Numbered from the stretch's first letter, positions 15,250 to 23,408 are shown. The stretch: 64,000 bases of DNA from JAWVYT01 sp046483065 (GCA_046483065.1 JAWODW010000097.1:62001-126000), one strand, 5' to 3'. The notes: generated by a model from the letters alone, not told the origin. Program-made: numbers and translations.

Positions 15250-15928
15250 CGTGCCCCCGTTCCCGGAGCCCGTGGCGATACTCGATGCTGCGCGGGTCGA
15301 TCCGTGGGAGCGTTTCGTTCAGGTCGGTCCACCGCCGGCGCAACGTGCCGAACACCTCCCGCCGCAGCGCGTCCCGAACATCGGGCCCCGCCACCATGGC
15401 CACGTGCGCCCGTTGCAGCGCCGCGGGGTCGGATTCCCGCCGGCACAATTGCCAATGGAGTTTGAGCCACGCCGGCGCCGTCAATTCCAACTCGACGGAC
15501 ACCGACCGGTCGGGGTTCGCCATGACCTGTTGAAGGTGCAACGGTGGGTCGAAATCGGCCTCCGCCCACGCCGCGGACACGTACGCCGGCGACACGTCGA
15601 AAGCCTCGGCCAGTAGCCGGGCGGTCCATTGGTCACCCCGGCCCATGTCCCCGGTTTCGCCCAGGTCCATCGGTGGGCGGGACTCCTGCGGCAACCGCAC
15701 CATCTCGTCCCGGATCACATCGGGGATCTCGGCCTCGCGGCCCGGTGGTTTCTCGGACAGGAGGCCAGGGAGGCCCGCCGCCTCATGCCGCCGAATCCAC
15801 TTCCGCGCGGTGGGACGGGACACTCCCACGGCGTCCGCGGTTTCGGACACGCTTGCCCCGTTCACGTGAGCGAGCACGATGTCGATCCGTTGCCGGACGG
15901 CTTCGAGTTCTTTGGTTTCGCTTCCCAC
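15239..15928 (-). CDS. HTH protein with IS630-type N-terminal domain
   Basis: 229 residues from GTG 15928, which has a G-rich site (GGGGG) upstream; longer frames extend into non-coding sequence. Residues 5-60 (RIDIVLAHVNGASVSETADA, VGVSRPTARKWIRRHEAAGL, PGLLSEKPPGR) match the helix-turn-helix that begins IS630-type transposases, but the DDE catalytic domain is absent and the rest (APAWLKLHWQLCRRESD, ALRREVFGTLRRRWTDL) is unrelated. Probably a DNA-binding regulator of the element built on a transposase-type HTH. Rightmost gene of the element. Confidence 0.7.
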   Translation of the reverse strand: MGSETKELEAVRQRIDIVLAHVNGASVSETADAVGVSRPTARKWIRRHEAAGLPGLLSEKPPGREAEIPDVIRDEMVRLPQESRPPMDLGETGDMGRGDQWTARLLAEAFDVSPAYVSAAWAEADFDPPLHLQQVMANPDRSVSVELELTAPAWLKLHWQLCRRESDPAALQRAHVAMVAGPDVRDALRREVFGTLRRRWTDLNETLPRIDPRSIEYRHGLRERGHDEG

Positions 15929-16247
15929 GGACAAACCCCCATTACCAGCGTTCACGAGGCCGGTTTCCACCACGGCCGACGAACCGGAAAGGTGTATCGT
16001 GTACGCTAATGAACCACCGTTCGGGCAGCCACCGGCCCGGATCATCCCGGTCTGGGCGTCGCGGCCGTGTGGACGGGCAGCGTGGGCAGTGGTGGACGTG
16101 CCATCCCACCCGGTCGCCACGAGGCTGCGGGATGCGGATCAGGACCTCGACGCGCTGTACTCCTTGTTCAGGGTGGCTGAACGAGGGACGTTCCAGTTCA
16201 GTCGGTCTTCATCGTGGCTCACTCCTCCTCATCAGCGCGGCGACCGA
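15929..16247. other. non-coding right flank of the element
   Basis: 319 bases between the rightmost element gene and the first chromosomal gene. A minus-strand promoter for 15239-15928 is likely near 15995-16015, where AT-rich TATCGTGTACGCTAATG stands out. The attachment site should lie here, but no convincing repeat of the 6454-6515 sequence was found. Otherwise nothing recognised. Confidence 0.4.
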
Positions 16248-17111
16248 CTACCGAAATCCCGTCCAGATCACCACCGCTCCGCACGGATTGGACGTCATGT
16301 CCGTGAACCGACCCGGTTTGCTGATTCCGGGATACACTTCGACGGCGGCGACCGATGGAGCGGCGACCAGGGCGTCAATGGTCGTCTCCGCGTCCCCGCC
16401 CCGACGCACGATGTGCCCGTCGATGTAGATGGCGGGCGAGCACCGTCCGCTCATAGTCATGCCGCGCATCGTGACCACCTGTTGCCTGGCGCCCACCGCT
16501 TCCACCCGGACCCCCGGAATCCCCCGTAGCAGGTCGGTCGTCTTGAGCGCGTGGATCTGCTCGAGATGCTCACGGTCGAGGAAGTGGCCCAGGCCCAGTC
16601 CTTCCCGTCCCCAGGTTTCCTTCCGCTCATAGAACCCTCCGGCCTCCAGCCGAATCGGCTTCCTGAGCGGTGGACGAGACGTGAGCACGGTGAGCGGAGC
16701 GAGCGGCACCGCCTCCACCGAGGCTCGGAGTTCCACGGCCAGCGACTCCCCTTCACTGAGGTCGAACGGCGGCGACGTCACGGTCCGGTACCCGATCCGG
16801 CTCGCGCGCAGCCGGTATCGCCCCGCCTCCTGAGCTGTCACGGTGAACACCCCCTCGGCATTGGTGAGCGACAGCGCCACGAACTCGTCGTCGCTTCCGC
16901 CACGTAGAAGGCCGACATCGGCGCCCTCGATCGGGGCGTTCGTCGAATCGTCCAGCAGTCGCCCAACCACTCTCTGTCCCGGGACTGGTTGAACGAGCCA
17001 CGATGCGAGCGCCAATTGCATGATGAGGGCAACTACGAGACGGCGAACGAGACGGGCGATTTCAGGCGTTGCGAGACTGTCGGTAACTTGAACCCTAGAT
17101 TGAATCGACAC
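16248..17111 (-). CDS. secreted carboxypeptidase-regulatory/plug-domain protein
   Basis: 287 residues from GTG 17111 (AGGAAAGC upstream). A hydrophobic signal segment (VALIMQLALASWLVQPVPG) is followed by a carboxypeptidase-D regulatory beta-sandwich (about 45-125: VVGRLLDDSTNAPIEGADVG, RYRLRASRIGYRTV) and a TonB-plug-like region (about 170-287: ALKTTDLLRGIPGVRV, RGMTMSGRCSPAIYIDGHIV, VAAVEVYPG). No beta-barrel follows, so it is not a complete TonB receptor. Expected in the periplasm or outer membrane. Last gene of the cluster, 16 bases after the propeller lipoprotein. Paralogous in layout to 20197-21114 and partly to 47902-49326. Confidence 0.78.
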   Translation of the reverse strand: MSIQSRVQVTDSLATPEIARLVRRLVVALIMQLALASWLVQPVPGQRVVGRLLDDSTNAPIEGADVGLLRGGSDDEFVALSLTNAEGVFTVTAQEAGRYRLRASRIGYRTVTSPPFDLSEGESLAVELRASVEAVPLAPLTVLTSRPPLRKPIRLEAGGFYERKETWGREGLGLGHFLDREHLEQIHALKTTDLLRGIPGVRVEAVGARQQVVTMRGMTMSGRCSPAIYIDGHIVRRGGDAETTIDALVAAPSVAAVEVYPGISKPGRFTDMTSNPCGAVVIWTGFR

Positions 17112-17127
17112 GCTTTCCTAGTTTCCT

Positions 17128-18381
17128 CTAAAGAGGAACGCGACCCTCATAAACCCCGTAGTCAACGCGATACCTCGTCAAAACAGGCAACCCGTAGGTG
17201 TCCTTATCGATCGTCCAAACTTGATGCAGGCCTGCCCATTCCAAATCCGCTGAGCGAGGCAATTCCGCCAATCCCATGGGAACCCCGCCTCGATCTAGTA
17301 TCAACCATTGGAAAACAGGACGCCCAAGATCCTGTAGGCGAAGCCATAGGGAACCATCCCACCCTCCCCGAGTCAGCGTTACAGGGGTTTGATACAAAGG
17401 GAGCTCCAGCGTGCGACGAATCGTAGCTTCGACAACGTTAGCGTTGCCTGATACCCGCGAACCAAACCGGCGAACGGCAGATTCAACCATGGAATCTACT
17501 ACTGCGGGTATGAACTTGACTGGCTTTGTCCGAAAACGACGCAAGAACACGGTGTCACCCGCCTCGCTCACGCGAAGCACGGTGAATGCCTTTGCTTGTG
17601 CTCTGCTGTACGCGCCCCGTTTTACGATCGAGTAGTACTCAATCCCAGGGCCGTCAATGTAGATCGGACCTGAAGGGGGCGGCGGGGGAGCCCAGAAGGG
17701 TCGATTTGAGATTTCCACGACTCTGGGCGAGGGGAGGCCGAACCGCTCATTCCTTATCACCCGTACCACTGTCCCATCAGTGTCCATCAGGACCACCGGG
17801 ACCCAGAAGGAATCGGGACGGGATGCGTTGGGTAATTGATAAACGGCGGTACTAACGATCAATCCCCCAGGCGTGATCCGGCCAGGCGCAAGTCGAATCG
17901 GAAAGCCCTTGTGAATATGGGTGTAGCTAACTGGAGGTTCGAGGGTGGCGAGATAAGCGCCGCTAGATCGGCTGAAGAGGTCAAGATGGCGGAATCCCGC
18001 GTCGGCTACCCACAACGTGTCCCCGGCAATCCCCAGGGCATTTGGACCTTCAAACTCACCCGGGCCGTTACCGGGCCGCCCAATAGTGTCGCTGCAGGAG
18101 CCCGTTGAATCAAATACCCAAACCGCTGGTGGCGATCTTTCTAGAACGTACAGTTCTCCGCCGGAACCAACCTCTAGATCTGCAATGCTCGTGAGCGGAC
18201 AAACCGAGGTCGAAGGGCCAATGATCAGATCTTTTTGAAGGGGTACCCGTGGTACGACTTCGACGTCATGATCGAAGTCCTCTGAAGCGGCATTGCAGGC
18301 TACCGTTGATGCGCATACGCAGCCTGAAAGGACTGCATACACAATGGGGCGAAAGATGCGTTCACCTCTAAAGGAACCCAT
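17128..18381 (-). CDS. 6-bladed beta-propeller lipoprotein
   Basis: 417 residues with a lipoprotein signal (VYAVLSGCVCASTVAC, lipobox TVAC) and NHL/6-bladed propeller repeats: SIADLEVGSGGELYVLERSP, AVWVFDSTGS, GPNALGIAGDTLWVADAGFR, HLDLFSRSSGAYL. Such periplasmic propellers bind ligands or partner proteins; the target is unknown. Base composition is visibly less GC-rich than the flanking core genes. It follows the Cys-rich peptide gene after a 104-base gap with a strong hairpin, which would lower its expression relative to the peptide. No clear ribosome binding site precedes the ATG at 18381. Confidence 0.78.
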   Translation of the reverse strand: MGSFRGERIFRPIVYAVLSGCVCASTVACNAASEDFDHDVEVVPRVPLQKDLIIGPSTSVCPLTSIADLEVGSGGELYVLERSPPAVWVFDSTGSCSDTIGRPGNGPGEFEGPNALGIAGDTLWVADAGFRHLDLFSRSSGAYLATLEPPVSYTHIHKGFPIRLAPGRITPGGLIVSTAVYQLPNASRPDSFWVPVVLMDTDGTVVRVIRNERFGLPSPRVVEISNRPFWAPPPPPSGPIYIDGPGIEYYSIVKRGAYSRAQAKAFTVLRVSEAGDTVFLRRFRTKPVKFIPAVVDSMVESAVRRFGSRVSGNANVVEATIRRTLELPLYQTPVTLTRGGWDGSLWLRLQDLGRPVFQWLILDRGGVPMGLAELPRSADLEWAGLHQVWTIDKDTYGLPVLTRYRVDYGVYEGRVPL

Positions 18382-18432
18382 AGGATTGTGACCGATGCCG
18401 TTCTCACGGGAAATGGGACGAAAAGACCCGAA

Positions 18433-18468
18433 TAGCGCGGCGGACGCGGCGCCAAATCCGCCGCGCTA
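18433..18468 (-). terminator. hairpin between peptide gene and propeller gene
   Basis: Perfect 12-bp stem, TAGCGCGGCGGA and its complement, around a 12-base loop, located 17 bases after the stop of the Cys-rich peptide gene and within the gap to the lipoprotein gene. No T-run follows, so partial termination or mRNA 3'-end protection is more likely than full termination. Such hairpins are common after highly expressed precursor-peptide genes. Confidence 0.55.
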
Positions 18469-18485
18469 CAAGAGCCCCTACTATG

Positions 18486-18758
18486 TTACTCGTGGTGCAT
18501 GCAATTGCATGTACATTCCTCCACTATATCGCATGAAGGGCATGGCCAACTGTAGTGATACTCACATTCTCCGGCGGATCCGCCACACCACACGTCGCAG
18601 CCCCAGTCATAACAGCTGGGTCCCGCGAGGTCACAAACGGGGCTGCTGTTTGTTCCCACTGACATTCCGCTCAATGCCTCTGCGCCGCCGAAAGCAAGTA
18701 CGCCAGCGACGGCAACCGCAATCGTCCAACGCGCTAGATCGCGAATCAAGTTGCTCAT
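18486..18758 (-). CDS. secreted cysteine-rich peptide
   Basis: 90 residues from ATG 18758, with GGGAGGAAGA upstream. The N-terminus (MSNLIRDLARWTIAVAVAGV, LAFGGAEALSG) is a signal peptide or membrane anchor. The mature part carries ten cysteines in about 50 residues (CDLAGPSCYDWGCDVWC, ECEYHYSWPCPSC, EECTCNCMHHE), suitable for several disulfides or metal binding. Not matched to a named family. The adjacent CPYC thioredoxin-like gene, transcribed in the same direction, suggests oxidative folding of this peptide (inference). A toxin, a metal-binding peptide or a modified precursor peptide are all possible. Confidence 0.7.
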   Translation of the reverse strand: MSNLIRDLARWTIAVAVAGVLAFGGAEALSGMSVGTNSSPVCDLAGPSCYDWGCDVWCGGSAGECEYHYSWPCPSCDIVEECTCNCMHHE

Positions 18759-18832
18759 TCTTCCTCCCGTCGAAATCCGGTGTTCAGGTGCAATGCTGAC
18801 TGCCCTGCCCGTAAAGGCGCTAGTACCTCCTT

Positions 18833-19438
18833 TCAAAACGGGATGCTGTCTACAACGATGAGCCGGCGCCCATCGGCCGATTCGGACGACAACGTGCGAA
18901 CCGCTTCCATTATCGAATCAACGGCAGGGCCATGGCGAAGGACCCCGACCCGAGATAGCACGACTCGGCCCTCAGAGTTCACCAATATCGTCTGCGGCAC
19001 CGTGCGAAACCTGTACGCGTCCTTCATCCTGGCATCAAGAAGCACGGCGCTCTCAAAATCAAGCGCGTTCTCCTGCCGGTAGGTGCTTGTCGCTTCAATT
19101 GAGTCCATTGAAATGCCCGTTACCTCAACAACATTGGGATCGAGGCGTCGTGCCAATGAATTCCATGCATCGATGCTCCGCAAGCAGTACGGACAACGGG
19201 TGTTGTAGACGAAAAGGAGCTGGCCCTCACTATCGACCTCGCCAACCACAACGCTATCTCCCGCCACCGAAAGGCCAGGCGAGAACGGGATGTACGTACC
19301 TTCCGGCATGGATAGGTTTTCCGTCCGCTCAATTGCTAGGTCATCACGCACTGAGCGAATCTGCACGACCAAAGCGACAATGATCACACAGGCTGCTACA
19401 AGCGCGGTGACGAGAACGCGGGAATCTGAAAGGCTCAT
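18833..19438 (-). CDS. membrane-anchored thioredoxin-like protein (TlpA/redoxin type)
   Basis: 201 residues. An N-terminal membrane segment (VLVTALVAACVIIVALVVQI) anchors a periplasmic thioredoxin fold with the active site NTRCPYCLRSID and the cis-proline loop FRTVPQTILVNSEG. A CPYC centre is typical of thiol-disulfide exchange near the membrane. It lies 74 bases upstream of the Cys-rich peptide gene in the same orientation, hence a plausible dedicated oxidase or reductase for it. The longer upstream frame adds a non-signal-like extension and was not used. Confidence 0.82.
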   Translation of the reverse strand: MSLSDSRVLVTALVAACVIIVALVVQIRSVRDDLAIERTENLSMPEGTYIPFSPGLSVAGDSVVVGEVDSEGQLLFVYNTRCPYCLRSIDAWNSLARRLDPNVVEVTGISMDSIEATSTYRQENALDFESAVLLDARMKDAYRFRTVPQTILVNSEGRVVLSRVGVLRHGPAVDSIMEAVRTLSSESADGRRLIVVDSIPF

Positions 19439-19545
19439 TGTTCGTCCACGAGGCGAGTTGGAAGGCGGCCAATTGTGATTGGTAACAAGATCAGAGCGTC
19501 CGAGCCTCATGTCCATGACGAAATCGGACAGGTTTGGCCCGCTAC

Positions 19546-20001
19546 TTATCGCTGTGACGATTTGAATCGGCGTTTGAGCAGGGTTGCGAGCAGTTGACGA
19601 TCAGGGCTCTCAAGAATCGCTGGGATGCCCTTACCCCAAAGGGCCTTCGCACTACGGGCAAAACTCGATGGCCCACCCCAACCGGTTCGCAATGCTGCAC
19701 GCTCAATGGTCTCGGTTTCACGCCTCAACAGGTGGACGGTCCGGAGACAACGCCCACACGAATGCAGAGTTCTAGGGGGAGGTAGGTACGCCTGGGAAAG
19801 CAAGCGACGGACATGGCGCGCGCTGATTCCGGACAAATTGCATCCGCGCCCTCCCGTGTACCCCTTGTGAAGGACACGTGCGGCAAGAGCAAGCGCACGT
19901 TGTGGGCAGCTACGTCCCAGATCCAGAGAGTAGAGCCGCGCAAACCAACCTTGCGCCACCATAAGGGTGACCGAATCCTCAGGCGAATTACGGAGTGCCA
20001 T
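19546..20001 (-). CDS. AraC-type HTH transcriptional regulator
   Basis: 151 residues. The C-terminal two-thirds form the paired AraC HTH (SARHVRRLLSQAYLPPPRTL, then IERAALRTGWGGPSSFARSA and KALWGKGIP); the first HTH core is degenerate. The N-terminal part is short and carries no recognised sensor domain. ATG 20001 follows GGAAGGGG closely; GTG 20013 is an alternative. It precedes the redoxin/peptide/propeller genes in the same orientation with a 107-base gap, so it is the likely local regulator. Confidence 0.78.
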   Translation of the reverse strand: MALRNSPEDSVTLMVAQGWFARLYSLDLGRSCPQRALALAARVLHKGYTGGRGCNLSGISARHVRRLLSQAYLPPPRTLHSCGRCLRTVHLLRRETETIERAALRTGWGGPSSFARSAKALWGKGIPAILESPDRQLLATLLKRRFKSSQR

Positions 20002-20196
20002 GGCCCCTTCCACTTTTCACGAGAAGTCGACCCGGGAGGCTGTACAAAGCCCAGCAGACCAGCACGTTCCCGGTACAAACCTTGGGGGGTTCAGGCACGC
20101 ACAAAGCGCAGCAGGTGGTGGACTGCCAATAGACGGCTGAAGGACCTGCCACCTTCAACGTCAGACCAACATTGCCTACAAAACTTCCAAAGACAG

Positions 20197-21114
20197 CTAC
20201 CAGGCGAGTAAGGTCAACATCACGAACGTCCCTAACCCGATGAGGCCGCGGGCGAGCCACAGCCGCGTGCTGCTCCCCGGATCGGGGCCCACCCGGCTCC
20301 AGATCAGAATCACGCCACACACGTTGTGGTCGACGTAGCGCGGCGGAATCTCGGAAAAGTGTTGGTAGATCTCGACGCCTTCCGTCGACGAGGCCGGCAC
20401 TTCCCTGATGGCCTGGCCACCCGGCACATTGTAGCCTCGCCACTCGGTGTCCAACACGTCCTCCACCAGCATGTCGTTCCAGTAGGTCCGGATGTGACAC
20501 GGCCATATCGGGTTGATGCGCCGAAACCGGACGTGCTGCCGGGACAGCACATCGAGCACCGACAGGCCGGATAGCGGCTCCAACTCCTCCCGGGTGAGCT
20601 GGATCCCGCGCCCGGTGCTCTCGTACTGCCGGACCCGCCGGTAGAAGTCCGCGAGCCGCGGATGGCCCGTCCCGCGTACCGCCGTGACGACGAGGGGCTC
20701 CAGCTCGATCTCCTGCTGGCTCACCCGCAGCTCGACCTCCACGATCGCCGGCGCCTCGAAGAGGTACGGCGATGACGTGGTGGTCCGGTACGCGATGTGC
20801 TCGACCCGCAGCCTGAACATGTCCAGCCGCGCTACCGGGATCGTGAAGCGACCGGCGGAATCCGCGACGACGCCCCGAAGCACCTCTTCGCCGGGACCCA
20901 GCAGGCTCACCTGCGCGCCCGCCACTCCGGTCCCGTCATCGGCATCCACTACCCGGCCGACAAAGCCCTGGGCGGCGGCGGTCGCCGGGAGAAGTGCCAG
21001 CGACGCGGCCAGCAGCGCCGGTGGCAGGCGGTGAAAGCGTCGCCTGGATGACTGCCGGGGGGCTCGTTGGATCGCACAACGTCCGGGATCGGCGCAGATC
21101 GGGATGATTCCCAT
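20197..21114 (-). CDS. secreted carboxypeptidase-regulatory/plug-domain protein with C-terminal anchor
   Basis: 305 residues; GGAGGACGAAC precedes the ATG. Signal peptide (PPALLAASLALLPATAAAQ), regulatory beta-sandwich (GFVGRVVDADDGTGVAGAQV, FRLRVEHIAYRTT), then a plug-like segment (LEPLVVTAVRGTG, LSGLSVLDVLSRQHVRFRRI, STEGVEIYQHFSEIPPRY) and a final hydrophobic stretch (LARGLIGLGTFVMLTLLAW) that probably anchors it. No barrel. Same architecture as 16248-17111, so the cluster begins and ends with related proteins. Confidence 0.76.
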   Translation of the reverse strand: MGIIPICADPGRCAIQRAPRQSSRRRFHRLPPALLAASLALLPATAAAQGFVGRVVDADDGTGVAGAQVSLLGPGEEVLRGVVADSAGRFTIPVARLDMFRLRVEHIAYRTTTSSPYLFEAPAIVEVELRVSQQEIELEPLVVTAVRGTGHPRLADFYRRVRQYESTGRGIQLTREELEPLSGLSVLDVLSRQHVRFRRINPIWPCHIRTYWNDMLVEDVLDTEWRGYNVPGGQAIREVPASSTEGVEIYQHFSEIPPRYVDHNVCGVILIWSRVGPDPGSSTRLWLARGLIGLGTFVMLTLLAW

Positions 21115-21159
21115 GTTCGTCCTCCGGATTGGGGATCCGGTTCAGGGGTGGGCTGGACT

Positions 21160-21395
21160 ATCAACAAATCTGCGGCTCTTCTCCCGATTTGTTGATGCAA
21201 GCAAGGGGAGGTACCTGGACCCCTTCTCCTTCATTTTCTCCTTCGACCTCGGCCTGTACCTGTACCTCGACTTCGTACGTCTCCCTCTCTCGAACCCGCC
21301 GTCCACCAGGGAAAAGGCGAAGTACGAAGCGGAGGGCGAGGTACAGGCCGATGGCGATGGAGACGAAGAGGAAGAGGGCAGCCTCCCAGGTGGGA
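21160..21395 (-). repeat. degenerate dispersed repeat, copy A
   Basis: Reverse complement of the family member at 43371-43535: the end blocks TGGGAGGCTGCCCTCTTCC and CATCAACAAATCGGGAGAA match closely, with the middle of different length. On the minus strand copy A could encode a membrane helix (AALFLFVSIAIGLYLALRFV); copy B encodes a similar one, so the family may descend from a small gene. An internal perfect 10-bp inverted repeat, TCAACAAATC (21161-21170) with GATTTGTTGA (21186-21195), lies at one end. No intact gene is seen in 21115-21656. Confidence 0.6.
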
Positions 21396-21483
21396 CTCTC
21401 CGCGGCGCTGCGTCCTGAAAGCTGCGAAACCGCTGGCACGTGTCGGGCAAACGCATCAACAACTTCGGAGATGAGCCTAAAAT

Positions 21484-21623
21484 ATACTCGCGAGTATCTT
21501 CACGAATGCAGGCCGGCAAAACAGGCCGACGACATTGTAATAAACAGGTCTATTGACTGTATCATCACCTTCGTATGCTAGCATGGCTAGGGTTACAACG
21601 GGGTTAGACATACGTTCGGGTAT
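21484..21623. promoter_or_regulatory. pair of ATAC-N6-GTAT dyads upstream of small gene 1
   Basis: ATACTCGCGAGTAT (21484-21497, a perfect 14-base palindrome) and ATACGTTCGGGTAT (21610-21623). Two dyads of the same consensus also precede the paralogous gene at 23706. Probably binding sites of one shared regulator. Confidence 0.5.
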
Positions 21624-21656
21624 GATCCACCCACCACGTTCTGCCAGGAGGCGATC

Positions 21657-21842
21657 ATGGAACCGAGGCGCGAGAGGATGCCGCCATACTACGAGCCGAT
21701 GTATCAGGGTCGGCCGCTCCAGTACGTAACCGACAAGGACGGGCAGGGCTGGCTGTGCGACAAAGGGGTGAGCAAGTGGTCGGACCTGCGGAAGGTCGGG
21801 TGCTGGCGCTGCGACGAGATAGCGTTCCCGATCGGCCACTGA
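21657..21842 (+). CDS. small conserved-paralog protein, copy 1
   Basis: 61 residues: MEPRRERMPPYYEPMYQGRP, LQYVTDKDGQGWLCDKGVSK, WSDLRKVGCWRCDEIAFPIG. AGGAGG at ideal spacing. Nearly the same protein is encoded at 23706-23894. The Cys pattern (WLC, GCWRC) might bind a metal, but copy 2 lacks the last Cys. Family unknown to me. It converges on the porin gene, 30 bases away, and is the only gene between the repeat region and the porin. Confidence 0.72.
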   Translation: MEPRRERMPPYYEPMYQGRPLQYVTDKDGQGWLCDKGVSKWSDLRKVGCWRCDEIAFPIGH

Positions 21843-21872
21843 AGGAGCACGCGGGGTGAGGCGGCGCGGGGC

Positions 21873-23408
21873 TCAGAGTGTGAAGATGAGCCGCAGCATC
21901 ACCGCGTTCTCCCACTCCGTTCGCCGGTAGCGGAGCTCCGGATCGGACTGCGCCGTGAAGGCGCCGGACACCAGGAGGTTGTCGTTGGTGCCGTCGCCGT
22001 CCCGGTCGGCGGTCGGGGCCCAGAGGAAGACGTTGTTGAGCTGGACCCGGACGTTGGGGTTCACGGCCCAGTTCACGCCCACCGTCACCTCGTTCACGGC
22101 GTGGGCACCGTCCAGGACGGCCGCCGTGACGCTGTTCCCGGCGCCGGGCGTGGCGCCGGTGTATCCGGCGGGGAGCTCGGCGGCTCCGGACGGGAGCCCG
22201 GCCACCGTCACGGCGTCGAAGAGCGCCGGGTCGGACGCAGTGCGGGAGTAGCGGGCCAGGAGCTCCACGGCGCCGGGGCCGCCCTCCCCCACCCGGCGCT
22301 CGGGCCGGGCCGTCTGCCACCCGCCGCCGATCACCGGCTTCGACTCACCCGTCAGGTAGTACGACGCCCACGTAGACCAGGACCGCACGCTGCCGCTCCG
22401 CTCCACGAGCGGCACGTGGGCCACGCGGGTGCTGCCCACGTAGAAGTCGTGGTGGATCGCCACGCCGTCGTACTGCACCTCCAGCAGCTCGGTGGAGAGG
22501 GCCAGTGGCCCGCGGACGTAGTGGAGTTCGACGCCCAATCGTCGCCGCGACGCGATCTCCGCCGCCACCCGGTCCACGACGTGCCCGTCGGTACCCAGCA
22601 CCTGTTCGGTGCGCCAGCGCCAGAGCGCCGAGGCGAAGTTGGCCGAGCGGTGCCCTCGGGTCTCGTAGCGCGATGTCGGCACGCTCAGCCCCGCCCACGT
22701 GCCTCCCACCGCCACCGCCAGCCCTTCCAGCAGCGAGCCCCCGGCGTGGAGGAACGGACGGAGAAAGAGGCGGCCGGCCCACTCCTTCCCGCTGTCCACG
22801 TCGCCGGACGGAACGTCCGCATCGATGCCCACGCCGGTGAACACCCCCGCCTCGTATGTCACCACCCTGTCCAAGAGCTCGCCCCACACCACGAACCCCC
22901 GGTCGAAGAACGGGTGGACCGGCCGCGCCGTGCCCCGCTCCACGAAGTTCACCTGGTTCCCCTGCGTCAGCCACGACGCGCTGAACGGGACTTTCATCTG
23001 CCCCCAGCGCACGCGCAGCCCCGCACCGAACCGCCAGTCGGTCCACGCGTTCCGCAGGTACGGCGAGCCCGCCAGCTCCGACTGGAGCCGGAAGGTGACG
23101 CGCTCGTAGACTCGGCCCAGGAGATCGATCCGGGCCCGGCGGATATCGAAGCTCTCAACCGCTCCGGGGGTCTCGCTCCGGGACAGCCGCGTGTCCAGGT
23201 GCAGGTTGCCCCTCACCCGGAGCTGGAACGCACCATCCTCCGTCTCCAGGATGAAACCGTCGTCGTAGTACCCCCGCAGCGGGGTCTGGGCCTGCGCGGG
23301 CGCCGGTGGGACGCCGGCGAGGGAGAAGAACCCGCCGAGCAGAAGCGCCACACGCCACCGCACACCACACCACCTGGATGCACCAGCCTTTCGAGTCTCG
23401 GAAGCCAC
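21873..23408 (-). CDS. OprO/OprP-type porin
   Basis: Outer-membrane beta-barrel porin of the phosphate-selective OprO/P family, 511 residues from GTG 23408. Signal peptide (VALLLGGFFSLAGVPPAPAQA), then GFILETEDGAFQLRVRGNLH, SFDIRRARIDLLGRVYERVT, GLRVRWGQMKVPFS and alternating strands through to a C-terminal RLIFTL, a typical barrel end. Anion or phosphate selectivity cannot be read from sequence alone. Lies alone between two paralogous small genes on the opposite strand; the 297 bases upstream contain two ATAC-N6-GTAT dyads that may also affect it. Confidence 0.85.
   Translation of the reverse strand: MASETRKAGASRWCGVRWRVALLLGGFFSLAGVPPAPAQAQTPLRGYYDDGFILETEDGAFQLRVRGNLHLDTRLSRSETPGAVESFDIRRARIDLLGRVYERVTFRLQSELAGSPYLRNAWTDWRFGAGLRVRWGQMKVPFSASWLTQGNQVNFVERGTARPVHPFFDRGFVVWGELLDRVVTYEAGVFTGVGIDADVPSGDVDSGKEWAGRLFLRPFLHAGGSLLEGLAVAVGGTWAGLSVPTSRYETRGHRSANFASALWRWRTEQVLGTDGHVVDRVAAEIASRRRLGVELHYVRGPLALSTELLEVQYDGVAIHHDFYVGSTRVAHVPLVERSGSVRSWSTWASYYLTGESKPVIGGGWQTARPERRVGEGGPGAVELLARYSRTASDPALFDAVTVAGLPSGAAELPAGYTGATPGAGNSVTAAVLDGAHAVNEVTVGVNWAVNPNVRVQLNNVFLWAPTADRDGDGTNDNLLVSGAFTAQSDPELRYRRTEWENAVMLRLIFTL

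Larger units (their letters stand above)
6516..15928. mobile_element. small integrated genetic element (phage-satellite-like)
   Basis: Coordinates are the outermost genes; true ends lie between 6454 and 6515 on the left and 15929 and 16247 on the right. It holds an integrase at one end, about fifteen short minus-strand genes with 1-14 base overlaps, one plus-strand sigma factor, a winged-helix replication-type protein beside an iteron-like array, and repeated operator and promoter sequences. None of the genes resembles capsid, portal, tail, terminase, relaxase or transposase genes. Flanking genes are chromosomal. I searched both flanks for a direct repeat (att core) and found none longer than 8 bases, so the insertion site is unproven. 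Confidence 0.75.

Noticed and set aside
6454..16247. Direct repeat marking att sites of the element
   Set aside because: Only chance matches such as GCCATCCC (8 bases) were found between the left and right flanks; too short to call an att core.
20014..20196. Possible second Cys-containing peptide on the minus strand (TTCCALCVPEPPKVC...)
   Set aside because: No start codon with a ribosome binding site and no signal sequence; the frame runs through from the preceding gene's antisense-like read-through.
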